64,000 nucleotides of DNA. It comes from Thiobacillus sp. (GTDB taxonomy: Bacteria; Pseudomonadota; Gammaproteobacteria; Burkholderiales; Thiobacillaceae). The stretch lies in NCBI GenBank assembly GCA_024708885.1, contig JANJXT010000035.1, forward strand, positions 1-64,000, read 5' to 3'. The first letter of the stretch is position 1; every line of letters starts with the position of its first letter. Made by a program: the position numbers and the translations under genes. Under the pieces are notes generated by a model. That model did not search any database. It worked only from the letters and a program-made list of their open reading frames with translations, and was not told the origin of the DNA. Shown in pieces: positions 33,099-42,290 of this stretch.

Positions 33099-34913
33099 AT
33101 GAGCGTTGCCCCCTTCGATCCCGATGTTCTCGGCACCTTGTGCGGCCTGTTCCGCGCACGCGTCGCGGCAAGCCCGGATGAGGTGGCCTACCGCCAGTTC
33201 GACGAGACGCAGAACGACTGGGTGAGCTTCACCTGGGCCGGGGTGGCGGCCGAGGTGGCGCGCTGGCAGGCGGCACTCGCGAAGGAAGGCCTGGTCCCGG
33301 GCGACCGCGTCGCGCTGATGCTGAGGAACTGCGTCGAATGGGTGATCTTCGACCAGGCCGCGCTGGGTCTCGGCCTCGTCACCGTTCCGCTCTATCCCGA
33401 CGACCGGCCCGACAACGCCGCGTACATCCTCGACCACGCCAACGTGAAGCTCATGCTGGTCGAAGGCCGCTTCCAGCACAAGAAGCTCGCCGAGATCGCC
33501 GGCAGCGCCCGCAGCCTGCAACGCATCGTCAGCCTCGTCGCGCCCGAGAACGGGCTCGCCGACTGGAGCGCACGTTTCGCCGTCGCGGCCGACTGGCTCG
33601 CCGCCGCCGCAGGCACGCCGGTTCCGGAGCGCCACGTGTCCGCCGACCTGCTGGCGAGCCTGGTGTACACCTCCGGCACCACCGGGCGCCCCAAGGGCGT
33701 GATGCTGACGCACGACAATATGTTGTGGAACGCTTTCTACGCCTCGCAGTGCGCCGATTTCGGCGCGCACGAGGTGTTTCTTTCCTTCCTGCCGCTGTCG
33801 CACACGCTGGAGCGCACCGGCGGCTATTACCTGCCGATGCTGCTCGGCGCCGAGGTCGCCTACGCGCGCTCGATCGCGCAATTGGCGCAGGATCTGCTGA
33901 CCATCCGGCCGAGCGTGCTGGTGTCGGTGCCGCGCATCTACGAGCGTGTGCACACGCGCATCCTGGATGGTCTGCAAAAAAAGGGCGCGGCGGCGCGTCT
34001 GCTGTTCCGGCTCGCGGTGGCGGTCGGCTGGCGCCGCTTCGAGCGCAGCCAGGGACGTGCGATGTGGACGCCCGAGCAGCTGCTGTGGCCGCTGCTCGAC
34101 AGCCTGGTCGCCGGCAACGTCACCGAGAAGCTCGGCGGGAACCTGAAGCTGGCGATTTCCGGCGGCGCCGCGCTGTGTCCCGAGATCGCACGCGTGTTCA
34201 TCGGCCTGGGCGTGCCCATCTTCCAGGGCTACGGCCTTACCGAGGCGAGCCCGGTGGTCACGGTGAACCGCCCCGATTCCAACGTGCCCGCGAGCATCGG
34301 CCAGGCGCTGCCCGGCGTCGAGGTGAGGATCGCCGAAAACGACGAGCTGCTCACCCGCAGCCGCTGCGTGATGCGCGGCTACTGGAAGAACGAGGAGGCG
34401 ACCCGCGCCATGATCGACGCCGAGGGCTGGCTGCACACCGGCGACCAGGCGCGCGTCGACGCCGAGGGGCACTACACCATCATCGGGCGCATCAAGGACA
34501 TCATCGTGCTCAACAACGGCGAGAAAGTGCCGCCCTCGGACATGGAGTCCGCCATCCTGCTCGATCCGCTGTTCGAACAGGTGATGGTCGTCGGCGAAGG
34601 CAGGCCGTTCCTGGCCGCGCTGGTGGTGCTGAACGAGGACCATTGGCGCAGCTTCGCCGCGCATCTGCACGTCGACCCCACGCACCCCGGCACCTTGCGC
34701 GACCCGAAGGTGATCAAGGCGGTGATTCGGCATATCGCGCATCAGCTGAAGCACTTTCCGGGCTACGCGCAGATCCGCCGCCTGCATCTGGAGCTGAAAC
34801 CATGGACCGTGGACGAGGGGCTTCTGACCCCCACGCTCAAGGTCAGGCGCGGCCAGGTGCTCGACCGCTATCGCACGGTGGCCGACGGGCTCTACGCCGA
34901 TCTTGCACGCTGA
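33099..34913 (+). CDS. Long-chain acyl-CoA synthetase (AMP-forming)
   Basis: A 604-residue adenylate-forming enzyme that activates fatty acids to acyl-CoA. The P-loop-like motif is LVYTSGTTGRPKGVMLTHDN, the core motif GYGLTEASPVV, then GWLHTGDQARVD and the hinge GRIKDIIVLNNGEKVPP. It is of the FadD15/long-chain bacterial type. Only 27 bp separate it from a FadL-type porin, a natural uptake-and-activation pair for fatty acids or other hydrophobic compounds. Confidence 0.92.
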   Translation: MSVAPFDPDVLGTLCGLFRARVAASPDEVAYRQFDETQNDWVSFTWAGVAAEVARWQAALAKEGLVPGDRVALMLRNCVEWVIFDQAALGLGLVTVPLYPDDRPDNAAYILDHANVKLMLVEGRFQHKKLAEIAGSARSLQRIVSLVAPENGLADWSARFAVAADWLAAAAGTPVPERHVSADLLASLVYTSGTTGRPKGVMLTHDNMLWNAFYASQCADFGAHEVFLSFLPLSHTLERTGGYYLPMLLGAEVAYARSIAQLAQDLLTIRPSVLVSVPRIYERVHTRILDGLQKKGAAARLLFRLAVAVGWRRFERSQGRAMWTPEQLLWPLLDSLVAGNVTEKLGGNLKLAISGGAALCPEIARVFIGLGVPIFQGYGLTEASPVVTVNRPDSNVPASIGQALPGVEVRIAENDELLTRSRCVMRGYWKNEEATRAMIDAEGWLHTGDQARVDAEGHYTIIGRIKDIIVLNNGEKVPPSDMESAILLDPLFEQVMVVGEGRPFLAALVVLNEDHWRSFAAHLHVDPTHPGTLRDPKVIKAVIRHIAHQLKHFPGYAQIRRLHLELKPWTVDEGLLTPTLKVRRGQVLDRYRTVADGLYADLAR

Positions 34914-34940
34914 CAATTTCAAACACTGAGGGAGAACATC

Positions 34941-36143
34941 ATGTCGTTTCGGGTCCGTCAACTGAGTGTCGCGCTGGCCCTGGCCGGCTGCGGCAGCCTT
35001 GCGCACGCCGCGGGCTTTGCGCTCATCGAGCAGAACGCCAGCGGGCTGGGCAACGCCTACGCTGGCGCCGCAGCCGTCGCTGCGGACGCGAGCACCATTT
35101 TCTTCAACCCCGCCGGCATGACGCGCTTGCCCGACAGGCAGGTGGCGGCGGCCGGACACCTCATCAAGCCGAAGGCGGAATTTTCCGGCACCTCCACCAT
35201 CGGGGGCGGTGATGGCGGCGACGCCGGCGGCCTCGCGCTGGTTCCCAATGCCTACTATGCGTTCCGCCTGACGCCCGACGTACACATCGGCGTCGGTCTG
35301 AACGCCCCGTTCGGGCTGGCGACCGAATACGATTCGACGTGGGCGGGACGCACCCAGGCGATCAAGTCCGAGGTGAAGACGGTCAACCTCAATCCCTCGC
35401 TTGCCTGGAAGGTGAACGATGCGGTGTCGCTGGGCGCGGGGGTGAGCATGCAGTACGCCGAAGCGACGCTGACCAACCTCGCGGGAGCGCCCGGTCTGGC
35501 GACCGTCAAGGGCGACGACTACGGCTGGGGCTTCAACCTCGGTGTGCTGTGGCAACTGGACGCGGCGACGCGCATCGGCCTTGCCTACCGCTCCGAAGTC
35601 GACTACACGCTGGAAGGCACGCTGACCCTGTCGGCCTTCCCGGCCGGCAACGGCCCGGTGACCGCGAACACCACCATGCCCGACTCGGCGTCGCTGTCCC
35701 TGTTCCACAAATTCAACGAGCGCTGGGACTTGCTCGCGGACGTGAGCTGGACCGGCTGGAGCGATTTCGACGAGTTGCGCATCGTCCGCACCAACGGCGC
35801 GCTCGTCGGGGTGACGCCGGAGAACTGGGACGACACCTACCGCTATTCGGTCGGCGCCAACTACCGCTGGAACGACAGGCTGACCCTGCGCGGCGGCGTC
35901 GCCTACGATGAAGCGCCGGTGTCGGATCTTTACCGCACCGCGCGCATCCCCGACGAGAACCGCACCTGGATCGCCTTCGGCGTGCAGTACCGCTTGTCGC
36001 CGAAGAGCGCGCTCGACGTGGGCTACGCGCATCTCTTCGTCAAGGATGCGCGCATCCACAAGACGGAAGGCCCCGTCACCCTCGCCGGAACCTACGACGC
36101 CTCGGTCGACATCCTTTCCGCGCAGTTGACGCTGGACTTCTAG
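34941..36143 (+). CDS. FadL/OmpP1-family outer-membrane transport protein
   Basis: A 400-residue beta-barrel with a signal peptide (MSFRVRQLSVALALAGCGSLAHA) cleaved before AGFALIEQNASGLGNAYAGAAA, the FadL hatch start. NPAGMTRLPDRQ and the C-terminal phenylalanine (LTLDF) for barrel assembly are present. GAGGGAGAACATC lies before the ATG. It imports hydrophobic molecules across the outer membrane. It forms an operon with the acyl-CoA synthetase; mscS starts 2 bp after its stop. Confidence 0.92.
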   Translation: MSFRVRQLSVALALAGCGSLAHAAGFALIEQNASGLGNAYAGAAAVAADASTIFFNPAGMTRLPDRQVAAAGHLIKPKAEFSGTSTIGGGDGGDAGGLALVPNAYYAFRLTPDVHIGVGLNAPFGLATEYDSTWAGRTQAIKSEVKTVNLNPSLAWKVNDAVSLGAGVSMQYAEATLTNLAGAPGLATVKGDDYGWGFNLGVLWQLDAATRIGLAYRSEVDYTLEGTLTLSAFPAGNGPVTANTTMPDSASLSLFHKFNERWDLLADVSWTGWSDFDELRIVRTNGALVGVTPENWDDTYRYSVGANYRWNDRLTLRGGVAYDEAPVSDLYRTARIPDENRTWIAFGVQYRLSPKSALDVGYAHLFVKDARIHKTEGPVTLAGTYDASVDILSAQLTLDF

Positions 36144-36145
36144 AC

Positions 36146-37429
36146 TTGGCCACGCCCATCCCCATCGACAACCTGCTGACGCGGCTGATCACCGACAGCG
36201 AGAATCTCGGCCTGCTGTGGCAGCTCGGCGTGCTGGCCGTGTCCGGGCTGCTGGCCTTAGGGGCGATGCGGCTGGCGAAGCCCTATTTCGCGCACCCGAA
36301 TCCGCTGTGGCCGGCAGGGCGTGCGGGACTGCGTCGGGTCGGTTTTCCGCTGGCGATGCTGCTGGCGGTGCTGGTCGGTCGGGCGATCGTCGAGCACTGG
36401 CTTGCCAACACGCATCTCCTCAACCTGGCGGTGCCGCTGTTGCTCTCGCTCGTGGGGGTGCGGCTGGCGGTGTACGTGCTGCGCTACGTATTCGAACCGC
36501 GCACCACGCTCAGGATCTGGGAACGCGGTGCGGTCTGGCTGATCTGGGGCGTGTTCGCACTGCACATCACGGGCCTCTTGCCGCGCATCCACGCGACGAT
36601 GGAGGCGCTGTCGTTCCAGTCGGGAAGCTATCGGTTCTCCCTGTTGCAGCTGTTCCAGGCAGCGGTGGTGCTCGTGGTGGCGGTGATCGTGGCGCTGATG
36701 CTGGCGCGCGTGATCGAGAACCGGCTGATGGGCGTGACGCGCATGAACCTGTCGCTGCGCATGGCCTTGTCGAAAACCGTGCGCACGGTGCTGCTGATCG
36801 TCGCGGTGCTGATAGCGCTGCCCGCCGTGGGCATCGACCTCACCGTACTGTCGGTGTTCGGCGGCGCGCTCGGTGTCGGCATCGGCTTCGGTCTGCAGAA
36901 GGTCGCCAGCAACTATATTTCGGGGTTCATCATCCTGCTCGACCGTTCGGTGCGCATCGGCGATGTCATCACCGTCGACAACAAGTATGGCGAAGTCAGC
37001 CAGATCAACACCCGCTACACCCTGCTCCATTCGCCCGACGGCGCCAAGAGCATCGTTCCGAACGAGATGCTGATCGCACAGACCGTGATCAACCACTCGC
37101 TCACCCAGCCCAACGTGCGCGTCGCGCTGTCGCTCCAGGTGGCTTATGACACCGATCTGGAACAGGCCGAAGCGCTGATGCTGGACGCCGCGCGCGAGCA
37201 CGGGCGCGTGATCCTCGACGATCCGGAAAACCCGCCCCGGGTGCTTCTGAAGGAATTCGCCGACAGCGGCATCGTGCTCGAACTGGCGGTGAGCATCGAC
37301 GGCCACAAGGGGCAGGGCGGCGTGCGCTCCGACCTCAACTGGGCGATCTGGCGCCGCTTCAAGGCGGCCGGCATCGAGATCCCCCTCCCGCAGCGGGTGG
37401 TGCACATGGTCGCACCCGCGACGGCCTGA
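36146..37429 (+). CDS. MscS-family mechanosensitive channel
   Basis: A 427-residue channel. Several N-terminal membrane helices precede the pore helix and beta domain: LSVFGGALGVGIGFGLQKVASNYISGFIILLDRSVRIGD, then VDNKYGEVSQINTRYTLL and VPNEMLI. This layout is typical. The frame opens with TTG at 36146, 2 bp after the FadL stop, and translational coupling is likely. A later start would remove the first helix. A bidirectional terminator follows. Confidence 0.9.
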   Translation: MATPIPIDNLLTRLITDSENLGLLWQLGVLAVSGLLALGAMRLAKPYFAHPNPLWPAGRAGLRRVGFPLAMLLAVLVGRAIVEHWLANTHLLNLAVPLLLSLVGVRLAVYVLRYVFEPRTTLRIWERGAVWLIWGVFALHITGLLPRIHATMEALSFQSGSYRFSLLQLFQAAVVLVVAVIVALMLARVIENRLMGVTRMNLSLRMALSKTVRTVLLIVAVLIALPAVGIDLTVLSVFGGALGVGIGFGLQKVASNYISGFIILLDRSVRIGDVITVDNKYGEVSQINTRYTLLHSPDGAKSIVPNEMLIAQTVINHSLTQPNVRVALSLQVAYDTDLEQAEALMLDAAREHGRVILDDPENPPRVLLKEFADSGIVLELAVSIDGHKGQGGVRSDLNWAIWRRFKAAGIEIPLPQRVVHMVAPATA

Positions 37430-37445
37430 ATCCTTCACGGGCAAC

Positions 37446-37472
37446 AAAAAACCCGCCGGGTCGGGCGGGTTT
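37446..37472. terminator. Bidirectional terminator between mscS and rpmG
   Basis: ACCCGCC, 6-nt loop, GGCGGGT, flanked by A5 on the left and TTT on the right. It can stop rpmBG transcription (T-run on the minus strand) and mscS transcription. Confidence 0.82.
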
Positions 37473-37511
37473 CTGCGTGTGCGGGCCCGGCTGGTCCGCC
37501 CGAAGCGCAAC

Positions 37512-37679
37512 TTATTTCAGCTTGGTTTCCTTGTACATCACATGCTTGCGAGCCTTGGGATCGAACTTGCTGATCTCCATTTTCTCGGGCATGGTTTTCT
37601 TGTTCTTGGTGGTGGTGTAGAAGTGACCGGTGCCCGCAGTGGACTCCAGCTTGATCTTTTCGCGTCCGCCTTTAGCCAT
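37512..37679 (-). CDS. rpmG: 50S ribosomal protein L33
   Basis: A 55-residue basic protein, too short for the ORF track. It starts [20 protein letters not shown], has the family core [21 protein letters not shown] and ends [11 protein letters not shown]. It is the cysteine-free type of L33, which does not bind zinc. It lies 12 bp after rpmB in the usual rpmB-rpmG operon. Confidence 0.97.
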   Translation of the reverse strand: MAKGGREKIKLESTAGTGHFYTTTKNKKTMPEKMEISKFDPKARKHVMYKETKLK

Positions 37680-37691
37680 GATTGCGCTCCC

Positions 37692-37928
37692 TTAAACCGC
37701 TTCGCCGCGCGCGCGCAGGTCGGCCAGCACGGAATCGATGCCGTTCTTGTCGATGGTGCGCAGCGCCGCATTGGACAGGCGCAGGCGCACCCAGCGGTTT
37801 TCGCTTTCGACCCAGAACCGGCGGTATTGCAGGTTCGGCAGGAAACGGCGCTTGGTTTTGTTGTTGGCGTGGGAAACGTTGTTCCCGACCATGGGCTTCT
37901 TGCCCGTGACGACGCATACGCGAGCCAT
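37692..37928 (-). CDS. rpmB: 50S ribosomal protein L28
   Basis: A 78-residue protein starting [20 protein letters not shown] with the family segments [11 protein letters not shown] and [16 protein letters not shown]. It is the first gene of the rpmBG operon. The promoter must lie in the 78 bp before radC; that gap is AT-richer (TTATACCATAGC on the plus strand), but no clear boxes are defined. Confidence 0.97.
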   Translation of the reverse strand: MARVCVVTGKKPMVGNNVSHANNKTKRRFLPNLQYRRFWVESENRWVRLRLSNAALRTIDKNGIDSVLADLRARGEAV

Positions 37929-38006
37929 GATGCTGCTCCAGACTTGTTGGGGTAACCGGAAAACCGAGATTTATACCATAGCTGTGGCGGGCGAGGCAAG
38001 TCCCGG

Positions 38007-38681
38007 TCAAAGATGCCCCGCTTCCCTGAACGACAGCGCCGACGGACCGGCGACAATGAAATGGTCGAGCACGCGCACGTCGACCAGGGCCAGGGCGTCT
38101 GCAAGCTGGCGCGTCAGCTGGCGATCGGCGGCGCTGGGCTCGGCCACGCCGCTGGGATGGTTGTGCGCGAGGATCAGCGCGGCGGCGTTGTGGGCGAGCG
38201 CGCGGCGCACGATCTCGCGCGGGTAGACGCTGGTCTGGGTGAGGGTGCCGCGGAACAGCTCCTCGATTTCGATGACGCGGTGCTGCGCGTCGAGGAAGAC
38301 GCAGCAGAACACCTCGTAGTCGCGATGGCGCAGGATGAGGCGCAGGTAGTCCCGCACCGCGTCGGGTGAGGCGAGGACGTCGCCGCTGCGCGCCGATTCG
38401 CCCAGCGTGCGGCGCGCCATTTCCAGCACCGCGGCGAGGAGCGCGTACTTGGCCTCGCCGACGCCGGGTGCCGCGCAGGCCGCCTTGCGGTCGGCGCGGC
38501 ACAAGCCGCCGAGGCTGCCGAACCGCTCGATCAGTTCGCGCCCGAGGTCGACCGCGCTCTTGCCCGGCAGCCCGGTGCGCAGGAACACCGCGACCAGTTC
38601 GGCGTCGGTGAGCACGGCAGCGCCGTGCCGCAGGAGTTTCTCCCGTGGACGCGCGTCCTCGGGCCAGTCGCAAATCGCCAT
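38007..38681 (-). CDS. radC: RadC/JAB-domain protein
   Basis: A 224-residue protein with an N-terminal helix-hairpin-helix-like part ([19 protein letters not shown]) and a C-terminal JAMM metal site ([18 protein letters not shown]), with the upstream glutamate in IEELFRGTL. The role in repair is debated; the fold is that of a metallopeptidase. The start ATG 38681 ([17 protein letters not shown]) matches the family; the 39 extra codons of the track come from repeat R3. Confidence 0.92.
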   Translation of the reverse strand: MAICDWPEDARPREKLLRHGAAVLTDAELVAVFLRTGLPGKSAVDLGRELIERFGSLGGLCRADRKAACAAPGVGEAKYALLAAVLEMARRTLGESARSGDVLASPDAVRDYLRLILRHRDYEVFCCVFLDAQHRVIEIEELFRGTLTQTSVYPREIVRRALAHNAAALILAHNHPSGVAEPSAADRQLTRQLADALALVDVRVLDHFIVAGPSALSFREAGHL

Positions 38682-38702
38682 CGTCGGTCTCCTCCCCTTG
38701 TT

Positions 38703-38853
38703 TATCCTGCATTCCGCACCACAGAGACACAGAGGCACAGAGAAACCCGAAACAGGACATCTCCGCGCTTTTTCCCGCTCATCCATCGGGTGAACCACGG
38801 CAGGAATGCAAATATATGTTTTTCTCGCTGTTCTCTGTGTCTCTGTGGTTCAA
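38703..38853. repeat. Full copy of the CACAGAG-ended repeat element (copy R3)
   Basis: On the minus strand it runs from GTTGAACCACAGAGACACAG to CTGTGGTGCGGAATGCAGGA and ends about 22 bp before the radC ATG. It aligns over ~145 bp with copy R2. It fills most of the 300-bp gap between radC and the divergent coaBC gene. Confidence 0.83.
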
Positions 38854-38981
38854 CTGCGCTTTCTAAGCTTATTCGGAACAGCGCGTGCCTTGTGCCCCCT
38901 CGCCCGCTTGCGGGAGGGCGGGCACCGGGCATGTCCGTTAGAATGGGAATTTTCCCGGAAACCGGGCAGGGAATCGAGAGC

Positions 38982-40157
38982 GTGTCGCTGACAGACAGGA
39001 ATATTCTCCTTGGCGTGACCGGCGGCATCGCCGCCTACAAGGCGGCCGAACTGTGCCGTTTGCTGGTCAAGGCCGGCGCGCGGGTGGAGGTGGCGATGAG
39101 CGAGGCGGCGACGCGCTTCGTCGGGCCGCTCACTTTCCAGGCGCTGTCCGGACGCCCGGTGTTGACCGACCTGTGGCATGCCGACGGCGCCGGCATGGCA
39201 CATATCCATGCCTCGCGCGGCGCCGATCTCATTCTGGTGGCGCCGGCTTCCGCCGACTTTCTGGCGAAGCTTGCGCAGGGGCGCGCCGACGGCCTCCTGA
39301 GCGCGCTGTGTCTGGCGCGTGCCTGCCCGCTGGCGGTGGCGCCGGCGATGAACCGTGAAATGTGGGCGGTGGCGGCCACGCAGCGCAATCTGGCGCAACT
39401 GCGCGCCGACGGCGTCCAGGTGCTGGGCCCGGCCGAGGGCGAACAGGCGTGCGGCGAAACCGGTCCCGGGCGCATGCTGGAGCCGGCGGAGCTGATGGCG
39501 GCGCTGCCCGGGCTCCTCGGCGCGGGACCGCTTGCCGGCACGCGGGTGGTGGTCACCGCCGGGCCGACTTTCGAGCCGATCGACCCGGTGCGCGGCTTGA
39601 CCAACCTCAGTTCCGGCAGGATGGGCTACGCGGTGGCGCAGGCGGCCGCCGAGGCGGGCGCGGCGGTGTGCCTGGTGACGGGGCCGACCTGCCTGGCGAC
39701 GCCGCCGGGCGTGCGCCGCGTGGATGTGCGCACGGCGAGCGAGATGCATGCGGCGGTGCTGGCCGAACTGCCGTGCGAGGTGTTCATCGCGGTGGCTGCG
39801 GTGGCGGATTACCGCCCCGCGACGAGCGCCGCGCAGAAAATCAAGAAGGGCGCGGGCGGCCTGGATTTGCACCTGGTGCCCAATCGCGACATTCTCGCCG
39901 AGGTCGCGGCACGCCCGGACGCACCCTTCTGCGTGGGGTTCGCCGCCGAGACCGAGCGCCTGGCCGAGCACGCCGAGGCGAAGCGCGTCAAGAAGAAGCT
40001 GCCGCTCCTGGTCGGCAACCTGGCGCAGGATACGCTCGGGCAGGACAGCGCCGAACTGGTGCTGTTCGACGACAACGGCGCCCACCCCCTGCCGCGCGCC
40101 GCCAAGCTGGCGCAGGCACGATCCTTGATTGCCCACTTGGCGATTCTGCGTTCCTGA
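38982..40157 (+). CDS. coaBC: Bifunctional phosphopantothenoylcysteine decarboxylase / synthetase
   Basis: CoaBC makes 4'-phosphopantetheine from 4'-phosphopantothenate and cysteine in coenzyme A synthesis. The CoaC half has ILLGVTGGIAAYKAAELCRLL, the active-site histidine region MAHIHASRGADLILVAPAS and AMNREMW. The CoaB half starts near GTRVVVTAGPTFEPIDPVRGLTNLSSG and includes AAVADYRP and KIKK. Starts are ambiguous: GTG 38982 (MSLTDRNILLG) is chosen for length (391 residues), with ATG 38943 as alternative. The track start at 38625 lies within radC. dut follows after 15 bp. Confidence 0.93.
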   Translation: MSLTDRNILLGVTGGIAAYKAAELCRLLVKAGARVEVAMSEAATRFVGPLTFQALSGRPVLTDLWHADGAGMAHIHASRGADLILVAPASADFLAKLAQGRADGLLSALCLARACPLAVAPAMNREMWAVAATQRNLAQLRADGVQVLGPAEGEQACGETGPGRMLEPAELMAALPGLLGAGPLAGTRVVVTAGPTFEPIDPVRGLTNLSSGRMGYAVAQAAAEAGAAVCLVTGPTCLATPPGVRRVDVRTASEMHAAVLAELPCEVFIAVAAVADYRPATSAAQKIKKGAGGLDLHLVPNRDILAEVAARPDAPFCVGFAAETERLAEHAEAKRVKKKLPLLVGNLAQDTLGQDSAELVLFDDNGAHPLPRAAKLAQARSLIAHLAILRS

Positions 40158-40172
40158 CGAGATTTCGACAAA

Positions 40173-40619
40173 ATGAAGATGGATGTGAAGATACTCGATG
40201 CCCGCCTGCGCGAGCAGTTGCCGCACTACGCGACGCCGGGCGCGGCCGGGCTCGACCTGCGCGCCTGCATCGACGCACCGGTGGCGCTCGTGCCGGGCGA
40301 AACGCGGCTGATTCCCACGGGTCTTGCGATCCATCTCGCCGATCCCGGCTACGCGGCCCTGATCCTGCCGCGCTCGGGGCTCGGCCACAAGCACGGCATC
40401 GTGCTGGGCAATCTGGTGGGCCTCATCGACTCGGACTACCAGGGTCAGCTCATGGTGTCGGCGTGGAACCGCGGCAGCGCATCCTTCGAACTGGCGCCCC
40501 TGGAACGCCTGGCGCAACTGGTCATCGTGCCGGTGATGCAGGCGGAATTCAACGTGGTGGAGGCGTTCGAAAGCAGCCAGCGGGGCGAAGGCGGCTTCGG
40601 CAGTACCGGCCGCGGCTAG
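40173..40619 (+). CDS. dut: Deoxyuridine 5'-triphosphate nucleotidohydrolase
   Basis: dUTPase hydrolyses dUTP to dUMP and keeps uracil out of DNA. The 148-residue chain has the five motifs of the trimeric enzyme: [41 protein letters not shown] and the glycine-rich tail [12 protein letters not shown] that closes over the nucleotide. It is coupled with coaBC (15-bp gap), a common arrangement. Confidence 0.96.
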   Translation: MKMDVKILDARLREQLPHYATPGAAGLDLRACIDAPVALVPGETRLIPTGLAIHLADPGYAALILPRSGLGHKHGIVLGNLVGLIDSDYQGQLMVSAWNRGSASFELAPLERLAQLVIVPVMQAEFNVVEAFESSQRGEGGFGSTGRG

Positions 40620-40844
40620 GAGCCTGTCGGATTTGAGCACGATCCACAGCGCTGGTGGGGTCGCGTTTCGCCGGCGTACGGGTGTCGAAATCCTTTACAC
40701 CCATGCCGGGCGACCCCCTGGAAGGGGGCAAGGTGGTGGAGGGTACGGAACTTGCTGGTTATTGAACCAGGTTGACGGGTACCCGCTGGGGCGCCCGTTG
40801 CGGAGACACAACAATACAAGGATGGAGCCGGCTGGCGCACGCTC
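40620..40844 (+). promoter_or_regulatory. Intergenic region with sigma-54-like promoter and inverted repeat before the diguanylate cyclase gene
   Basis: GTGTCGAAATCCTTTACAC (40682-40700) is an inverted repeat with GTGT/ACAC ends. Forty bases further lies GGGTACGGAACTTGCT (40741-40756), with GG and GC exactly 10 bp apart and a perfect TTGCT, matching the sigma-54 -12 box. The predicted start is near 40768, leaving a ~77-nt leader. The spacing of an enhancer-type dyad just upstream fits control by a sigma-54 activator not encoded here. A small hairpin (CCCCCT-GGA-AGGGGG) lies between them. The 81-codon ORF in this stretch looks spurious. Confidence 0.52.
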
Positions 40845-42290
40845 ATGCCCCATACGTCGATTCTGCGGTTCGGTTTGATGCTCGTCGCTACGCTGGTCGC
40901 GCTGGCGGGCATCGTCACGGCCGTATTCTATCTGTCGCAGCCGCAGGCGCAACCGGTGGCGGAGGAGCTCGACAAGCCGGTGATGGCCACCCAGATCGAG
41001 TTTCTCGCCGATGCCATGCAGCGCAGCGCAGCGCGCATCGCCGCGCACCCGCAGACGCTGGCGTGCTTCGAGAGCCGCTCCGCGGAGGCGTGCCAGGCAC
41101 AGGCGGCGAACCTGTACGCGCTGAACCAGGACGCGACCGTGCTGTTCATCAGCGATGGGCAAAACCAGTTGCTGCCAGGCTTTCTGCCGGGCGAGACGCG
41201 CCGCCTCATTTCCGGTATCGGCACGGGTGGCGCGGGTGCGGCGGCCGCGGCGACGTTCAGTCTGTCGCTGTCGCACCCGGTGCAGGACGCTGCGGGCCAG
41301 CGCCTGGGCTTCGTCATCGTCGAGCAGAGCGTGCCGCAGTTGCAGGTGGTGTTCGACACCCTGCCGCTGCCGGATGCCGCCGCCTACGCCGAGCTGCAGC
41401 AAAGCCAGGGCGACGGTGACGTGACCGTGCTGATGCGGCGCGGCAACCAGGCGATCAAGCAGCGCAGCCAGCCCAACTGGATCGCGCTGGCCGGCACACC
41501 GTGGACCATCGCGGTGTGGCGCAACGAGAAACCGCTGATCGAAAGCGTCGCCCCCTACGTGCTGGGCTGGCTGGTGGCGAGCCTGACGATCGCGATTCTG
41601 GTGTTCGGCGTGGTGCTGACGGTGCGCAATCGCGTCACCGACAACCTGCGCACCCTGGTCAAGCTGACCAACGATGTGCGGCAGCAGCGCCTGCGCAGCG
41701 ACTATCCGGTCAGCCTCGCGGAGTTCAAGCCACCGCTCGAAACGATGCTGAAGCTTGGCAAGGTGATGCTCGGGCGACAGAAGGAGGCGAGCTCGCAGGC
41801 GCGCCTCGATCACCTGTCGCAGGTCAACAACCGGCGCGCGTTCGACGAGAAGCAGAAGGAATTGTTCGCCACGCTGAAGGACGGCTGGACCCACAGCCTG
41901 CTGATCCTCGACATCGACAATTTCAAGCAGGTCAACGACACCTTCGGCCACGAGGCGGGCGACCAGCTCATCGTCAAGTTCGGCAATGCGCTGAAGAGCA
42001 CCCTCAGGAACAGCGACTTTATCGCCCGTCTCGGCGGCGACGAGTTCTGCGTGCTGTTTCCCTACACCCCGCTCGACCGCGCACGGGAACTCGCCGAACG
42101 TCTGCGTGCAAACCTGCCGGAGAGCGTCGAGCTGATTCCGGGCGTGACGCAGAAATTGTCGTGGAGCGGCGGCATGTCCGAATACAGCCGCGACGACCGT
42201 GAGGAAAACGAGGCGCTGGCACGCGCCGACGCAGCGCTCCTGGAAGCCAAGCGCGGCGGCCGCAACGCCACCCGCATCAGGGCCGCCTGA
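40845..42290 (+). CDS. Membrane diguanylate cyclase (GGDEF)
   Basis: A 481-residue protein that would make cyclic di-GMP. An N-terminal membrane helix (about 8-30) and a second (YVLGWLVASLTIAILVFGVVL, about 240-262) enclose a ~205-residue periplasmic sensor. The GGDEF domain (about 320-480) has DHLSQVNNRRAFDEK, LDIDNFKQVNDTFGHEAGD and the intact active site RLGGDEF. An inhibitory RxxD site (RNSD) lies five residues before it. The last 14 bp overlap the convergent lnt gene. Expression may depend on sigma-54. Confidence 0.92.
   Translation: MPHTSILRFGLMLVATLVALAGIVTAVFYLSQPQAQPVAEELDKPVMATQIEFLADAMQRSAARIAAHPQTLACFESRSAEACQAQAANLYALNQDATVLFISDGQNQLLPGFLPGETRRLISGIGTGGAGAAAAATFSLSLSHPVQDAAGQRLGFVIVEQSVPQLQVVFDTLPLPDAAAYAELQQSQGDGDVTVLMRRGNQAIKQRSQPNWIALAGTPWTIAVWRNEKPLIESVAPYVLGWLVASLTIAILVFGVVLTVRNRVTDNLRTLVKLTNDVRQQRLRSDYPVSLAEFKPPLETMLKLGKVMLGRQKEASSQARLDHLSQVNNRRAFDEKQKELFATLKDGWTHSLLILDIDNFKQVNDTFGHEAGDQLIVKFGNALKSTLRNSDFIARLGGDEFCVLFPYTPLDRARELAERLRANLPESVELIPGVTQKLSWSGGMSEYSRDDREENEALARADAALLEAKRGGRNATRIRAA

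Noticed and set aside
32322-36059. Antisense ORF of 1245 codons across the methyltransferase, acyl-CoA synthetase and FadL genes
   Set aside because: It is a third-position GC shadow of strongly supported genes; composition is His/Arg/Ala-rich with no domain pattern. The same applies to the long antisense ORFs at 7410-10679, 18533-20842, 29467-31731, 17151-18533 and 51333-53636.
40633-40878. 81-codon ORF between dut and the diguanylate cyclase gene
   Set aside because: It covers the sigma-54-like promoter and overlaps the real gene start; low complexity and no conserved pattern.
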